Positions 1-13,418 are shown, counted from the stretch's first letter. The stretch is 64,000 nucleotides of DNA from Membranipora membranacea (GCA_914767715.1 OU612066.1:23162283-23226282), one strand, 5' to 3'. Made by a program: numbers and translations. The notes: a model not told the origin generated them from the sequence alone.

Positions 1-1924
1 TGCTTTACCACCAGGGAACTCCCCAGCTAGACCGTACAACGATGTCAGGCTGACACGTGTACAAATGGGAGCTGAGGGTTTCCAGGTGAGATGGCATCAT
101 GAATTCTTTAGTAAAGTTGAAATGAGGCAGACAAGCATAGTGCTAGTTCCAAACTTCGTAGAGCCATATAACAATTCAAAAGCAAGAGTTGTCGAGAGAG
201 GGTTCCAGGAGTAATGTCTCACTAATAGCTCAGGCTTGAAGTAGATAGATTGTCGACGTCATAAAGCTCACGGTGCGAGCGTAATGCTCTCTTGAAATAG
301 AAGTTGTCACAAAGTTCTCAAGTTAGCTGTCCAAAGTGTTCAGTGAGAGGTCTGTCAACACTGGAGCAGGTGGCAGGACAGAATAAGTAAGATTTTGCTG
401 CTAGATCAATTAGTAAATACAACCAGCTGGCCACTGGCTCTGTTAGGATCCTGTTTCATATGGATAAATAAACAGCCCAGACTCCAGGGGGTTTGCAGAT
501 TCTCGCTCTTGAAGAATTCCAAAGTATGTCTGGTCTGTGACTTCTCCTATTTCAATTAAGTATTTACTCAAACTGTGATCTAACTTGGCGAAAACTTTCC
601 AGATGCTACATTGCCGCATATGTCTCATTAATCTACGGTATAAACCCCATATATAGTTATCCCATTATTATCGCATATTACGCGAAGACGTAGCATAGTT
701 TTATTTCCGGGTCTGGAACAGTCAGCAGAGCTGATCGACCTTTCTCTGTATTGTTAATTTTTTATGAAAAATTAACAATACATCCCCACCAACGTGGGAA
801 TGTGGTTGATAATGAAATGCTACCACCATCAACCCAGGCTTGAGGTTGACATTTTGTAACATCTCTTATCTCAACCTCAGCCACCCACAGATGTTATGAT
901 TCAATCAAGGGTTTGGAGAACATTATTGCATTCTTGAAGAATAACATATGTTCAAACTCATAGATAAGTGATTGCAAGCCACGGCACTCAAACCAATACC
1001 TTCTTCTATGATCGAGCAAAATGATAAGCATAGCAGCAGTCAATATGTGACCAGCCACCCCACGCCCGGACTAAAGTACGAACTAATGGAGTGCCACATT
1101 ACCAAAGTATTCAACCCTATGAAGCAGTGATCACGTCGGCAAGTACCAAGCCAGTAACATGATGACTCTCACAATTGCTGTCACAATAGCGCATGCTCAA
1201 TCAACGGTAAACACTGGGAACGGTTTTGCAGGTTACAATTCTATTTCATAATCTGAGTGTTATGCAATAATTATTTGGTAGTAGTGAAAGCTGGTGTTCG
1301 ATATTTTCAATGAAAAAGCAGGCCCGGATCTGGGTTAAAGCTACGGCTTTGTAAGTCACTGTACTAGTGACTATAAGCTCAATTTGGATACGTTGCCATC
1401 CCTATCTTTTATTCTCACCAATGAACGGCTCTAGTGATAAAACTTTGCGACTTGCCTTGTTAGATTCCCTTGCCCTCTGAGCGAAAAAACTACCCACAGA
1501 TCTGGAATCTCCAATTTGAGTGTTTTCCATTGGTGTGTTGCATATAAAGGAAGGCTCATATGGTTGAGCCGATATATATCTCATTCATATCAATGCCCTT
1601 GACCCGGATATAGGTTTGTGGACATTAGGATTTACATGAGAGTTGTTTGGTTGATATGTGTAACCGTATTTCGCTGGAGTGCCCTATATTATTGAGTATT
1701 GGGAGGAGGAAAAGTTCGTCATTTTGCAGTTGCTTATAATAGCTAATATTGACTCATCCTCTTTACTTTATATCAAATCAACTTCAAACTCAAAACGCCA
1801 AGATATATAGTGCTAGCTCACATATGACCACCCCCAGACAAGCTAAGTTAAATTATAGCGAACAATACATCTACCCCTCTAGGGTAGTGATCAAAGTTAG
1901 ATGTACATAATATGTTATTTGTTC
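1..1924. other. Upstream region, no supported coding exon
   Basis: I see no coding exon that joins the gene starting at 1925. The only strong structure is a perfect inverted repeat at 748-781 (15-bp arms around a 4-base loop). A short sequence near 803-826 (core GATAATGAAATGCTACC) recurs inverted near 13197-13222 and, less exactly, near 17611-17637. The promoter or first exon of the TRIM-like gene may lie here, but nothing marks it. Confidence 0.4.
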
Positions 1925-3379
1925 AGCTGCAGGCCAAGTCAACCACGCTTCTCAGCCTAGTAATACCATCTGGATACATCAGAGAATAGAATGTGATAGA
2001 TGTAACACCTGCCCGCTCTCTGGACCAAGATATAAATGTGGGTGAGTGATTGTCTGCTGACTCTGTGTATGATACCCAGAGGCTTTTTGGTGATTGTGCA
2101 GCCAATCAGTTCAGGTTGTTAATCTTTGTACCGTAGCGACTGAACTGATTCAAACGTACTGGTGTTCTCAAAATGGAAAGTCATCCCTCACGCACTGGGA
2201 AAATTTAGCTGTCAATGGCATAAGGTAAATATATTAATATTGGCCGCTTTGTGGCACTGTTGCTACAATTAAGAGAGACTCATATATCAGAGTTTATCTT
2301 CAAATAGTGTGACCTGAGTGACTGTGAACCAGGTTGTTCCCTCTGTGCAATTTTGCAATATCCCTCCGCCACCACAGAGGGAAGCTCTGATACACAGAGT
2401 TCACCATGGATAGATACAGCGTGACAAGATGCCACTGATCCATTCACAAATCTATAAATACTTAATGATATATATTTATTTGTTTATGGATCCATAAAGT
2501 CATATCCTTGGTCTACTATACCTAGACCAAGTTTGGTCCATTTGCCTGCATTCCTAGTCGCTCCCTGGTCAACTGGTCCTGCGGCGTGACCAGTGGAAGC
2601 ATTCTCCCTGGTGAAAGGGAGCAACAGGAATGCAGGCAATTGGATCAAACTTGTTCTAACTATACCTGACATACAATTTTGATTTTGATCCACTTTAATC
2701 CATGCTCGTAGCTGCTTATACTCCTCCTTTCTCTGGTATTGAAAGAAAAACGAGAGTCGCTCAGTGGTAGTAATCTCGACTCGATGGAACACTTGGTCAG
2801 TACACCAGAGTGTGAGGACCTATCTTAGGATGCAGGCCTCATGTGCACCGCGCTTCACCCTATTGACCTGTTCTTGTCAAATTTATATATAGATATATCC
2901 TTATCTATGTTTTGGGCCTTGCAAAACACCAGTGTTTATTTGATATACGAGGGGCTGTCGGAGGGAAGGATGCCTAAGCTGGTAATATGGATACTTCACT
3001 CGACTGTTTGCTCCTATTATATGACAAACTTTGTGAGAATAGTTCAGTATTGCAGAGTCTGAGAGATATGATACTAAATTGAATCCATACGAGCTGGTTT
3101 GTTCGGATTCAGATTATTATGACTGCAACTCGTTTTCTTGTTCTCTATGTGAATACAGATCACTGTAAAATCAGCATTCTGACTTCAGTGATGGAAATCA
3201 GTCTACAAATTGATAATGTACATCTTATTTTGAGTTACAGAACATGTGCAGACTACGACCTCTGCGGAGGCTGCTTCAAACATCAATCCACTTTACCATT
3301 TCACAACAGGCGTCATAACTTCATTAAAATAAGGGAGCCTAGTGCTAGAAACCATCTGTTTTGGAACATCCAAAGACTG
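1925..3379 (+). other. ZZ finger 1 (exon pair)
   Basis: The first exon encodes the CDRC half and ends after YKCG at a phase-2 donor (GG/GTGAGT, 2037/2038). The second exon (3241-3379) restarts with CADYDLCGGC and supplies the closing histidines (HNRRHNF). All ZZ ligand positions (CxxC, CxxC, CxxC, HxxxH-type end) are visible. Confidence 0.8.
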
Positions 3380-6300
3380 GTAAAGATATTTATTTGTCAA
3401 ATTCAGTCACCATTAGACCTTGATCGTATGTCAAACAAGTTTTGCTAGACAACTGCTGTCATTTTTTTTCAATTTTTAAACACTTCGAGAGATGCTCAAT
3501 TTGTTCTACTATAAACATTATGTGACTCTCTACGGTATGGTAAGAGATGTCAAAATATAACCGTTCACTGACAGTGAGGGAAGGTTCACTGGTCTAGCCT
3601 ATTAATGATCATGATCGGTCGGAAATAGTTTATAGTGTAGAATATTTGCTTTGGTTTCAGAAGTGTCAGAATTTAACTGAAAGAGACGCTCTAGTTGCAA
3701 ATTGTAATTGCTGCAGGAAAGAGATCGATGGAACTGCCTTTAAATGTTGGTGAGTGTGGAGTTTTCCTAGCCGGAAAACACCAATAAAATATCTGTTCTG
3801 TCATTCCAGTTACTGATCACTATTAAACTATGTCGCATCACTAATCCTATGTATTGCTCTGAAATAGTCTATCATTTTTCTGTGTCCGCTCTGTGTAAAT
3901 GTTTAAAGTCTACGGAAAAGTTTGAGCCACATGGACATTTGATGCGCATGTATAATTGTCTATGTGATCTATGATTGTATGTATACCCGAATCATTGTCT
4001 GTTTTCAAGTATATGTGATGGCTATGATCTCTGCAGTACTTGTGAGAGTAGTATCACTGTAAAACATGACGTCTCTCATCCACTCATCATCACAAACACT
4101 CGAAGGAAAAACGGTAACGAAATGTAAGCAACATATAAAGTTAACATCAATATTGAATTCCAGTAAGATGGCACTCACTGATTGAGTTGTTAAGCCGGCA
4201 GAACTGTCACCCAAACATGACAATGGCCGCATAGATGCGAAAGGTGCAAGATCATTATCGAATCCCAGCTAAAACTTTGAGACAACCCGTCATATCTCAA
4301 CCACAAATTCTGTCTTTGATGAATATTGCCCTTGAAATACATGTAAATGGGACAGACAAGCTTGTCAAACCTAAGACATATGGAGTGCCATTTGCCTGAA
4401 ATTCTATTTTTTTTTATATTGAAGCAGCAACGGTGTCATGCATGTAGGTATTCACTGTGATGGATGTGACAGGATGGAACTTTGTGGAGCAAGATTCAAG
4501 TGTGGGTAAGTTGAGTACAGGGGTACAAGTATCAGCAATTTCCTGAGAAAAGATACACAATTCAGTTCAATCACAATTTCAATTGTTTGAAGTCAGTGAT
4601 ACCCTGAAAGACAATAACATATTATGACGCAATGATATTTTGTCACATCCGAGAGTATTGGATGTGTGGATTTGAAAACCTTTGATTCTTTGATGTAATA
4701 TTCCCCAGATATTGGGATGAAAGCTGCAATCACCTACTTATGTTATGTATTGGATTGTACCAATTGTGAGAAAGGAGGAAATAACTTCCTATATGGAGTC
4801 CTATGACTTTTACTGCTCATCTGCAAATTATGTAAGACACAGACTACAAACCCATAGTGTCAATCAATGTCAGTAACTCAGTGTCAATGTGGGTGTCAAC
4901 TGTCAATGGTTATACAGATTCGTTTATTTTCCCCCACCTCCTCTTCCTCACAATTAAGCTTTCATAGGTACACAGTTTTCATAATTGTTTTACGTATGCA
5001 TGTTGTGCCTTTTGCCTTGCTTCAAAGGGTTTGTGAGGATTTTGACTTATGTGAAGACTGTATAATACAACCAGGCAAGCATGATCAAAGACACGCCTTT
5101 ATCAAACTTAGACGTCCAGGAATACGGAGAGAGTTCTCACAAACTAAGCGACAGCTTTTCTCACAAGTATGTTTTGTACTTATAGTAGCTAAAATAGTAC
5201 CCTATAACCCCAAAGATAAAGGTGTCAACCATCTTCATTACCGTACTTGACTGAAATGCAACTACTGCTTTCGACAGACGCACAATATATATTATGTATC
5301 ATTGAAATCTTATTAAACATTTAATTGAGGTTCGGTCTCAGATGAATACCAGAGTAGTTATTTGGAGTTATTTGTATTCTTCAGTAAAGAAGCGCAAAGC
5401 ATTTTCTTGTGTTGACAGGAAATGATAAGTTTACTTCAGAATGTTGAGATCGGAAACAATGTTCATTCTGGGATATATTGTGACAGTTGCGGCTTATCAC
5501 CCATAAAAGGAGTTCGTTATCATTGTGGGTGAGTAGTCTGAGACATAGAGCTGTGAGCTGTAGTATGCCACCAAACAAATACGTGGATCTATAACCCATC
5601 AAGGAGCCTCTGTCCTGTCTCTCCTAGATTATTATCACTCTATGTGACTATTGTTAGTCAGTATATGTGACTATTTTTAAAGTTATCCTCTCACAATCAG
5701 AGAGAAGATAATTCTTAGTATTTTTGTAAGTCTTTCACAAGCGACATCAGGGAGGTGAAATTAAGTTCTATTATCCTTTTCTTTGTTTGTTTAATAGCAT
5801 GTGTGATGACTATGACCTGTGTGACAGCTGTGAACCTGACAGTGAAGAGATCCACAACTCCAAACATGTGTTTATAATGCTCAATCATAACTTGAACTCC
5901 AGCGGTCCACCTACAGTCAAGGTCAACAATTTGACTTGTCACATGCACCCAGCTTATGCCTTTGAGGAGGATGTATCTACCATAAAATCTACTGATGAAA
6001 TACCATTGGTTCTAGATTTGGAAGATGTATCAAGGATGTCGCCTGATCCTGTGAGGTAATGTCTAGGGGATTCATTGATTCATTGATTGATTTATTACAT
6101 ATCTCAGACAAGAATACATGTATGAACAAAAAAAGGAAACATTCAGAACTCTGTAGGATTGTTTGAAATAAACATCATTCAAAGCGTGGACAAAAATTAT
6201 TGTTACCCATCTTGTTGCTGTTCTGACAGTGCCTGCGATATCGTTTGCAACCAATCCACCATTATATTAAAGAATGCACCATAGTACCGTATTATACAGT

Positions 6301-9300
6301 ATTATAGTACCATACCATAGTATGGTTGTTGTTATACAGTACCTTAGTGAATGATGATCAGGTAAGCTGTGGATACTGTCTCCAGGAGTTGACTGTAATA
6401 GAAGACCCCAGAGTACTACCATGTAATCATGTATCTTGTATGGAGTGTCTGGAGGCTGACTTCAGAAAACTTAACGCTGTCGAGTGTCCTGTTTGCAAGT
6501 AAGATTTTATCTGTGTGTTTGCGAAAAGGTCCATCCTGTTGAACCCACAGAAGTCGCAATCGTCAATATACGTCGCAATATAGCGTTCCGCTAACGTCGC
6601 AACCACAAAACGCTAGATTGCGACGTTTTGACGTTTGTGGGTTCAACTCACCCCATGTTTATCAGTGTGCAAATTGAAATAACAATATACACAAAAATAG
6701 ACCTCAAGCAATAAGGACATCTAAAGATTATGCGACCAATATCCTCTCAATTTATGCCTGAGCCTTTAGCATATGACATCAAGAGCTTTCCGATAAGCCG
6801 TAGTTTGATTGATGAACCTGTGATTATGGCTATCCGGAAAGATGGTTTACAGTATGATATCTCAGAGAACTATTTGTGAGTAAGGGTAAATGATACATAG
6901 GCTTAGCTCTGCAATGACATATCTTTCTTCTTCATTATATATTACAGAGTAACTCATAAGACTCAAAGAGTAACTCTCCCTTCTTATAAGATAACCACTG
7001 TGATTGACTGCACAGATGAAAGTGAAAATCCTACACTTGAAACAGCCGAGACAAAATCTGACATCATATGTGGTGTTTGCTCTCGGATGGACGAGGGAGA
7101 GAAACAGTGCGCTTCAACTTACTGTTGCGTGTGCGAACAGATGTTCTGTGCTGAACATCTCAAAGTATGTCTATTGTACTGTTGATTCCTTTCCTGTCAA
7201 GTTCGCATTGGTTCTGGGAAAAAATATTTTTGTATTAAACTAAAAGATCTTAGATAGTTAGTTCGTTAGGTAATGAGGAAAATTTTGAATATAAAGTATT
7301 TAGCAGCCTGCCAGGGCTATACTCAAAATTCAACGCTAATCAAAAGGTATCCGTGTTTTCCATCTAAGCTCTATATATCTGTTCAGAGATCAGTAATTTT
7401 TTTATTCATGCAGAAACATGATGAGTATCAGCAGATGTTCAGCGCATGTAAACACAAGACAATGTCCCTTCAGGAGTATCAGGAGTCGCAGAGATATCAG
7501 CCCGTGGAGAAATGTACATCTCACCCAGAAAAGTCTGTCAGAATGGCTTGTACAGAGTGCTGCCACTTCTTCTGTGATAACTGCAATCTTCAGACAGCCT
7601 GTACTGCCCAAGGTACCTGACTGCATGTTTGTATGTAGAACACCACACGTCAAATTTGATAGAATGGCATTTTTATTCAGTTTGAAAACTACCATTGAAT
7701 TATGATGATTCATGGAGAACAGAGATGTAAAGCAAGCCAGTTTTATCAATGCAAAAATTAAGTTCAGTAGTTGACATCATTTTTGTTTACTGCATTGTAG
7801 GAGATGGCCCAACAAAAACTCACCAGTTTCAGAATATTGGACGTATTGTAAAGGATGTGACCTCACAGGCCGAGTCATTATGTCAGAAGATTACATACTT
7901 GTCAGAGAGAGAGAAGACAACTATACAAACACTCAGTGAACATGAAGCTATGGCTGATGACAAAATTATGGAAGTGGAGAATATCAGGCAACAAATTGTA
8001 AATAGGAGTTGTCCCCTTTTTATGTGCACTCCCACAATTCCCAAAAAGCTGCAGTACCAGTTTGGATCGGTGTATACAATCTCAAGATTAACTCTGCTGC
8101 TTAACGCTTAACGCATTGCGATGCAATAACAGTTTTTGCGTTTACAATTTGGCGAGAGTTCTTCAGCCAAACTAAACCTTCTTTGACCAATTCTACTTCT
8201 ATTTACGCTCTCTGAAATCGATAGCATTTTATGTTGGATTCGCATGATCACAAGTTCGCTTGATCACAACCTAAACTTGGAATGAAACATTGAAATTTTT
8301 GTACCTGAGATCTATTCTTCATCGCTTTCCAACTAGGTTGAGAAATTGAACACCCTTGCAGCCGCTGACATCGAGTGGTTCAGATCATACAAGAGAGATT
8401 GTAACAAAAGAGCAGATGAAGATCTCACAGAGCAAGAATCAGTGAGAGATGAGATGAATACTGAGTGGAGGAGGATCCAGCAGAAGCTGAGCAGAGGAAG
8501 TCCAACTGATATTGTGAGACAGCATAAAGCTATCACTGCTGAGATAGAGGAGCTTCTGTCCGCTATAGATGAGAAGCTCTCAGGATCTTGTGAATTTCCT
8601 GGAGTACCAGGTAATTATGTCGATGTTTTGGAGCAGTAACTAAAATTTAAGTTCCTTTGCAGCTTCCTTTTTTCATTTAGTTGATGTGATAATTTCTTGG
8701 ATATGGAAAAGACAGAAATTGCTGACTGACCATGATGAATTAGTATGCCTCAATCTCTCAAATGAACTATTTTCTGATATTGTTGCAGATATTTTACTAG
8801 CGGAAGATGGAAGAAAAAATGTTGCAACCCTAGTGCCAAACTTTGCACGCCCCAATGACCACCCATAGCCACGCACTCCCTCAGGGTAATCTCGTATCTG
8901 TTGCTGCCGTTGGTGGACAGTTCTATTGCGCTTCTACCAGAGGCCTGTCGGACAGTCTATTCAATTGCTCTATCTACCAAACCGCAGAAGTAAGCACCAA
9001 AATCATGTCTGTGGCTTACGAAGAAACTGTGAGGGAATTGTATGTACTTGAATTGGACACCAAGAAGAACGAAGTTGCAGTAAAGCTCTTTTACAGAGCT
9101 GCTTGGTTGCTCGTTCAGGAAGACCAGTCAGTTTTCACAACCTTTGATCGCACTGAAAAATCTGCGGCACACATGGACGTATTCGGTACTAAATTTGATA
9201 CTGTAGACCCGCAACAAAAGCTCTTGATCACCTTCGATTTCTACAAAGATCATAAAGAGACTTATGCACTGAACGAGATGGAACAGCCTTATGGAGTTCA

Positions 9301-9965
9301 CATGCTATCAGAGACCCTGATTCTGGTATCAGACCATCAAGGACACACTGTCACTAAGCTCAGTCTACAACCAGGAGGTCACTATGACGTTGTGTGGACA
9401 TGTGAGGGTATTATTCAGCCTTCATGGATCTACAGAGACTGTCATGGACGTATCTATGTAGCCAGCTAAACTAATAACATGGTCTACATCTTATCACCAA
9501 ACGGTGAGTTAGATGAGTTTTGGCTGACCGACAAATTATCATTATTAGACTGATGTTGATTGGCCTCGATATTGCTCTATATTTGTCAATCGCTAGAGCA
9601 AATCTACGAAAATATGATTGGAGACCATGGACTTAATATATATTTGACACACATTTTGTTTAGACATCTAAATGATTTTATATGCCCTTGAAACCACAGG
9701 GAGTAGCATACTGGAGCCTGTGCTTCCCATCTCTTTTGTGTAGCTTCATATGACTAATCATATCACTTTGCTGACTGGAGTGATCCGATGTCCCCCGTAG
9801 AAAATCCTAGTTCATTATACATTTTTTTTCAAAATTTATTCAGGGGAGATAATACACAGTTTTCATACAGGAGCCTATGGATTTATCACTGATGTGGCGG
9901 TCACTGCAGATCGCCTTGCTCTGGTATCAAAACAAGATGGAGTGAAAATATGCAACTTGATATAA
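1925..9965 (+). CDS. TRIM-like E3 ubiquitin ligase with four N-terminal ZZ fingers (5' end not found)
   Basis: Multi-exon gene. Exons by splice signal and phase: 1925-2037, 3241-3379, 3661-3749, 4010-4121, 4425-4505, 5028-5166, 5419-5528, 5798-6050, 6362-6498, about 6734-6874, 6948-7164, 7414-7612, 7801-7997, 8337-8610, 8791-9495 and 9845-9965. The order is four ZZ zinc fingers, a C3HC4 RING (CGYC...CNHVSC...CPVC), a B-box1-like cysteine block, a B-box2 (CTSHP...CCHFFCDNC), about 150 residues of coiled coil and a beta-propeller-like C-terminus. RING plus B-box plus coiled coil is the TRIM/RBCC plan, so ubiquitin ligase activity is inferred; ZZ fingers usually bind peptides or histone tails. 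The reading phase does not close between the RING exon (ends phase 2) and the next exon as drawn, so a small exon or other splice site is missing. Reading frame changes near 8820-8885 and an in-frame TAA at 9467-9469 precedes the last exon. The start codon was not found. Confidence 0.75.
2520..2665. repeat. Fold-back repeat in intron between ZZ1 exons
   Basis: Left arm about 2529-2569 and right arm about 2616-2662 are near-perfect inverted copies (core TTTGCCTGCATTCCT against AGGAATGCAGGCAA) around a loop of about 45 bases. The minus-strand open frame across it is a by-product. It looks like a MITE-like or fold-back insertion; no clear target duplication was found. Confidence 0.6.
3661..4121 (+). 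other. ZZ finger 2 (exon pair)
   Basis: Exon 3661-3749 carries CNCC and ends after FKC at a phase-2 donor. Exon 4010-4121 continues with CDGYDLCSTC and HDVSHPLI. The split point matches the other three ZZ modules. Confidence 0.75.
4425..5166 (+). other. ZZ finger 3 (exon pair)
   Basis: Exon 4425-4505 carries HCDGCDRMELCGARFKCG and ends in phase 2. Exon 5028-5166 continues with VCEDFDLCEDC and HDQRHAFIKL, then a basic stretch. Confidence 0.8.
5419..6050 (+). other. ZZ finger 4 (exon pair) and linker
   Basis: Exon 5419-5528 carries YCDSCGLSPIKGVRYHCG and ends in phase 2. Exon 5798-6050 continues with CDDYDLCDSC and HNSKHVFI, then an acidic linker. Using the donor CCT/GTGAGG after 6050 gives phase 0, which joins cleanly to the RING exon. 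Confidence 0.8.
6362..6498 (+). other. RING finger exon
   Basis: A single exon encodes a C3HC4 RING: CGYC, then C-N-H-V-S-C, then CMEC, ending CPVC just before a GTAAGA donor. Spacing matches TRIM RING fingers. Confidence 0.85.
6538..6647. mobile_element. 110-bp MITE-like element in intron
   Basis: Perfect 12-bp terminal inverted repeats (GTTGAACCCACA at 6538-6549, its complement at 6636-6647) enclose a GC- and CpG-rich core unlike its AT-rich intron. The inner arms are partly complementary too (GTCGCAAT motifs). No clear target duplication was seen. Confidence 0.55.
8791..9965 (+). other. Propeller-like C-terminus with frame break and premature stop
   Basis: The exon entered in phase 1 at 8791 reads ILLAEDGRKN and then meets TAG at 8866-8868. 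The long open frame that follows (to 9466) is offset. A 65-base intron from 8820 to 8884 (GT...CAG, phase 0 to 0) would restore the frame; otherwise there is a frameshift. A TAA at 9467-9469 interrupts what should continue as NNMVYILSPNG to the donor at 9495/9496, and the last exon (9845-9965) still encodes a clean propeller-like end. So either the protein is naturally shortened by about 50 residues or this is a damaged allele or a sequence error. Confidence 0.6.
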
Positions 9966-12900
9966 AAATGGTTGAAGGACATAACAACTCAGTCAATCAA
10001 TTGCTAATTTATAAGTCAACCATAATGAACGCTAGTGATTGATTCAATAGAGTAGAAAAGTAGAGATATATCGTGTGATTGGAGAGCTCAATATTACCGG
10101 GAGCTTTTATAATTGCTGTAAATTATTTTGCCTCTTGCAGACAAATAACTCATTTTCGCTGCCTTCACTGAAAATCTAGGCAAAGTCTATCTCATAGCTA
10201 CTATTATGTTAATTACAAGTAACCTTTCAAACAAAACAAGTGCTAATCTGATAACCTATTTACAGCCTCAATCATCATACTCATGTCCAACATTCCAATG
10301 CTGGTAATCCTTCGCACAATTCTCTCAGTGTTCATTCCTCGGATGCTTGCCTACTGAGTTGTTACCCGATATTCCACATTCCGTATCAAGTCGGACCAAC
10401 TAACATTAACGTAAATTATATCCTCACATTCAAAGACACCAAAACTATTGTACACAACTTAGGATTTATGATGAGGAAGACTATGAATACGAAATTCACT
10501 CTCTCTCTTAAAACCTGATATTTGTAAGCCCCTAGCTCTTATGTTTTTGTTACGTAGCTTAAATTTCATTCGTGACAATCACCCATGCCATCACAAAACT
10601 TTGAATAGAACAGCCCTCCGTGGCACAAACATTTTTTAACAAAATAATTTTGATTTTTCTTACCATTTTGATTTAGTTGTGCATGGCCTCAGTCTGAGCA
10701 TAGAGAATTCTCCCTGGTCTGAGTGACTTTATTTGCAAATAATTTGAATTTATATATCTATATGCATTACTGTTTGTGATGCTAATTCTGCACTTTTGAC
10801 ATCTTTACTTGCTAGTTTCTGAAACTAAACAGAAGGGATCAAGTAGTCAAATCAGACTAGTAGCTGACCCAGCCGGCAAGGTTTAGCCAGCAACCTTCTG
10901 TAGAGGTTGCCTATGGGCAGCTTTATTGTTGGCCAATATCCTCTGACATCACCTGTATTTGATAGGTATGCCAGAGGGAGCCAGATATCCACATTTCCCA
11001 GCAACAGATATAATTGGTTGTAGATGCTTCTGCTTTTATACTCTATTTTCTTGCCATTGGCGGTTGCAGAAATAACCTTTCTGGACTGACAACACATAGC
11101 CAACACTCAAATATTAATGTATTTACCATCCATTAGTATGGCTCCAGCATGAGAACAGTTTACTCCCCATTGTTTTCGACAGAGCTCTCAACCACTCAGG
11201 TTTAGCCCGAGTTACTCAGATTTTTGGACTCAACTCAGGCTACTCAGAGGATTTTAGAATGTAAGCTAAAAACTCAGATTTTGCTCGTTGGCAGAGATGA
11301 ATAATATATAAACAATGCTAAATGTTGCCTTACAATAATTTATGCCATATTATTAATGAATGATCAGGTATTAGATTCTAGTTGCGGTAAGCTATGTAAA
11401 TAATACTGCACTGCCAAACTAATAATACCAAAGATTATAAATACTCTCACTGCACTGCCTATTCAAGTCATTTATGTGAAATTGATATGGCTAAATTCCA
11501 ATTTGCATTTGAGAATGCTTTTAAAATTTAGCTTGTAACGAACTTGACATGATTGAATGAATCTAGTCTCTAATTTGAATACACTAATAATAATAAATTT
11601 CATTTATGAAACGCTGAATAAAATTGTTTAAAAACAATGATTTCTAAGCGTTATAGAATATCGACACATTACACCCAGACCCCCACTGAGATGAATAATA
11701 AAGATAACATCAAACTTTTGCATGAGAATAATGTGCTGTATTTGTTGTGGGTATTTTATTTCATTTGTGATAAGCTATGCTCTTATTGAACTGCCAATCC
11801 CAGTGATTTGCGAAATAGATTATTATGTCTAAATAGAAGTTTAGACATGTTAAAAAAGTGATTTTGCAGGTGAACCGGATAAATCCAGGCAATGATTTCA
11901 ATAGCATCACATTACATTAATTATGCCTTTCTACCCTGGCGCCTCGATTCGTCAGCCTTTAAATCAATATTTCTACAAACATCATCATCACTATCATCAT
12001 GGGGATACATTTTAGCCTGTGGCGACGGCCATGGTCAATCCATATGAATTGGTTCATCTGGATCAAATCTAAAATTGTTTACGATTTTATGTTTACAAGA
12101 AATGCTCTAGGTTTTCATTGATTTATTTGCTATCACAAACATGAAATGTTGCGAGAAAAGGATGCATATACTTTGTCAATAAAGGAGCTTGTTGCTAGAG
12201 TATGGAACTTGCATTTGATCGCTCTAGAAAATTGTGTATGATGTGATGCTCATCAGCAAAACAGCACAATAATACCAAGGTCGCCTACGCCAAGCCTCAA
12301 AGTTACGAATCCTCCCAGGTTGAGAGCCCTGGGTTTCGATGGTACAAATTTACTTCACTACCAATCCTAGAGGTCTAGGCTGAGTGTAAAAATGGTTGTC
12401 ACGGTTAGGTCGATGTAATTTGCAGACCAATGTAGCATTTGTCTCCCCTAGCGAAGTGCTTTTTTTGAGAATGCTTTACATCCAGACACCAAGTAATCAA
12501 ATAAGACATGAGCATCCTCATTTAATTCCTGTGAACCAGTATCACATCCAAGGAATTTGAAATAGGCAATACGACGTGGCCATTGATTGAATCAATTGCT
12601 TCTGACACCACTTAATACGCAACACAACAAGTGGTGGTCAGGAAATGATACATTTGTTAAATTATGAATTAATTATTCTTGCTAGGTATCTAAATACCAA
12701 ATGCTAAATGCTCTTAGCAAGGCAGAAGCACTCTACAGACCCCACTCAGCTAGTACCGCTTACTCCCTCTCCCACAGGCCTTTTGGGTAATTTTAGAAAA
12801 TTAATAAATGTAACAAATAAATTAACTATATAATCTTAATATAGAAATTCGATAGAGACAGTTAATAATATCCCTGATATATCCTTCCCTGAGAAGGATA

Positions 12901-13408
12901 TAAAACCTCTATTTAACTTCTTGAAGAGGTTGCTAAAAATCCCTATTTGGCAACCTCTTCCACCGGTCCATATGGCATACTATTGGCAACAGTGTTCAAC
13001 CTCTTTACAACTCAGTTGAGACAACTATTTGCCCGCTGGGGAGTTTTCAATCTGTCACAATAAGCTGGTTATTATGATAGAAACGCAAAGCCAGATATCG
13101 ATTTCATTAATTGTGTTCAACAAGCTGATGCTGAAAAGGGAGATTAATAACATCTCTATTAGAGTAGTTTAGACGCTTAAACGGTTTCGGGATAGCTGGT
13201 AGTAGCATTTCATTATCAATCACTTTCCCAACCACAGGCATGATAATCTGCTCAGATATTGCTTTATGTAACTAAACGTTGCAATAGCTTGGCTTTTCCA
13301 ACTTTTTTTTGTAAAAAATATGTAATGGATTTTGTCTTTGTTTATAATTTCACTAAGCTCATCATCCATCAACTGGGTGTGTTGTAACTACTGGATATTA
13401 CTAAGGCA
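9966..13408. other. Gene-free region
   Basis: No exon could be recognised on either strand. Open frames are short and lack protein-like composition. Small hairpins occur, such as GAAGAGGTTGC/GCAACCTCTTC near 12922-12960 and a related one near 10888-10909, suggesting decayed repeats. Confidence 0.5.
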
Positions 13409-13418
13409 CTTGTTTTTG

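Noticed and set aside
10852-11106. 84-residue minus-strand frame
   Set aside because: No splice context, no recognisable motif, and it overlaps a small hairpin repeat.
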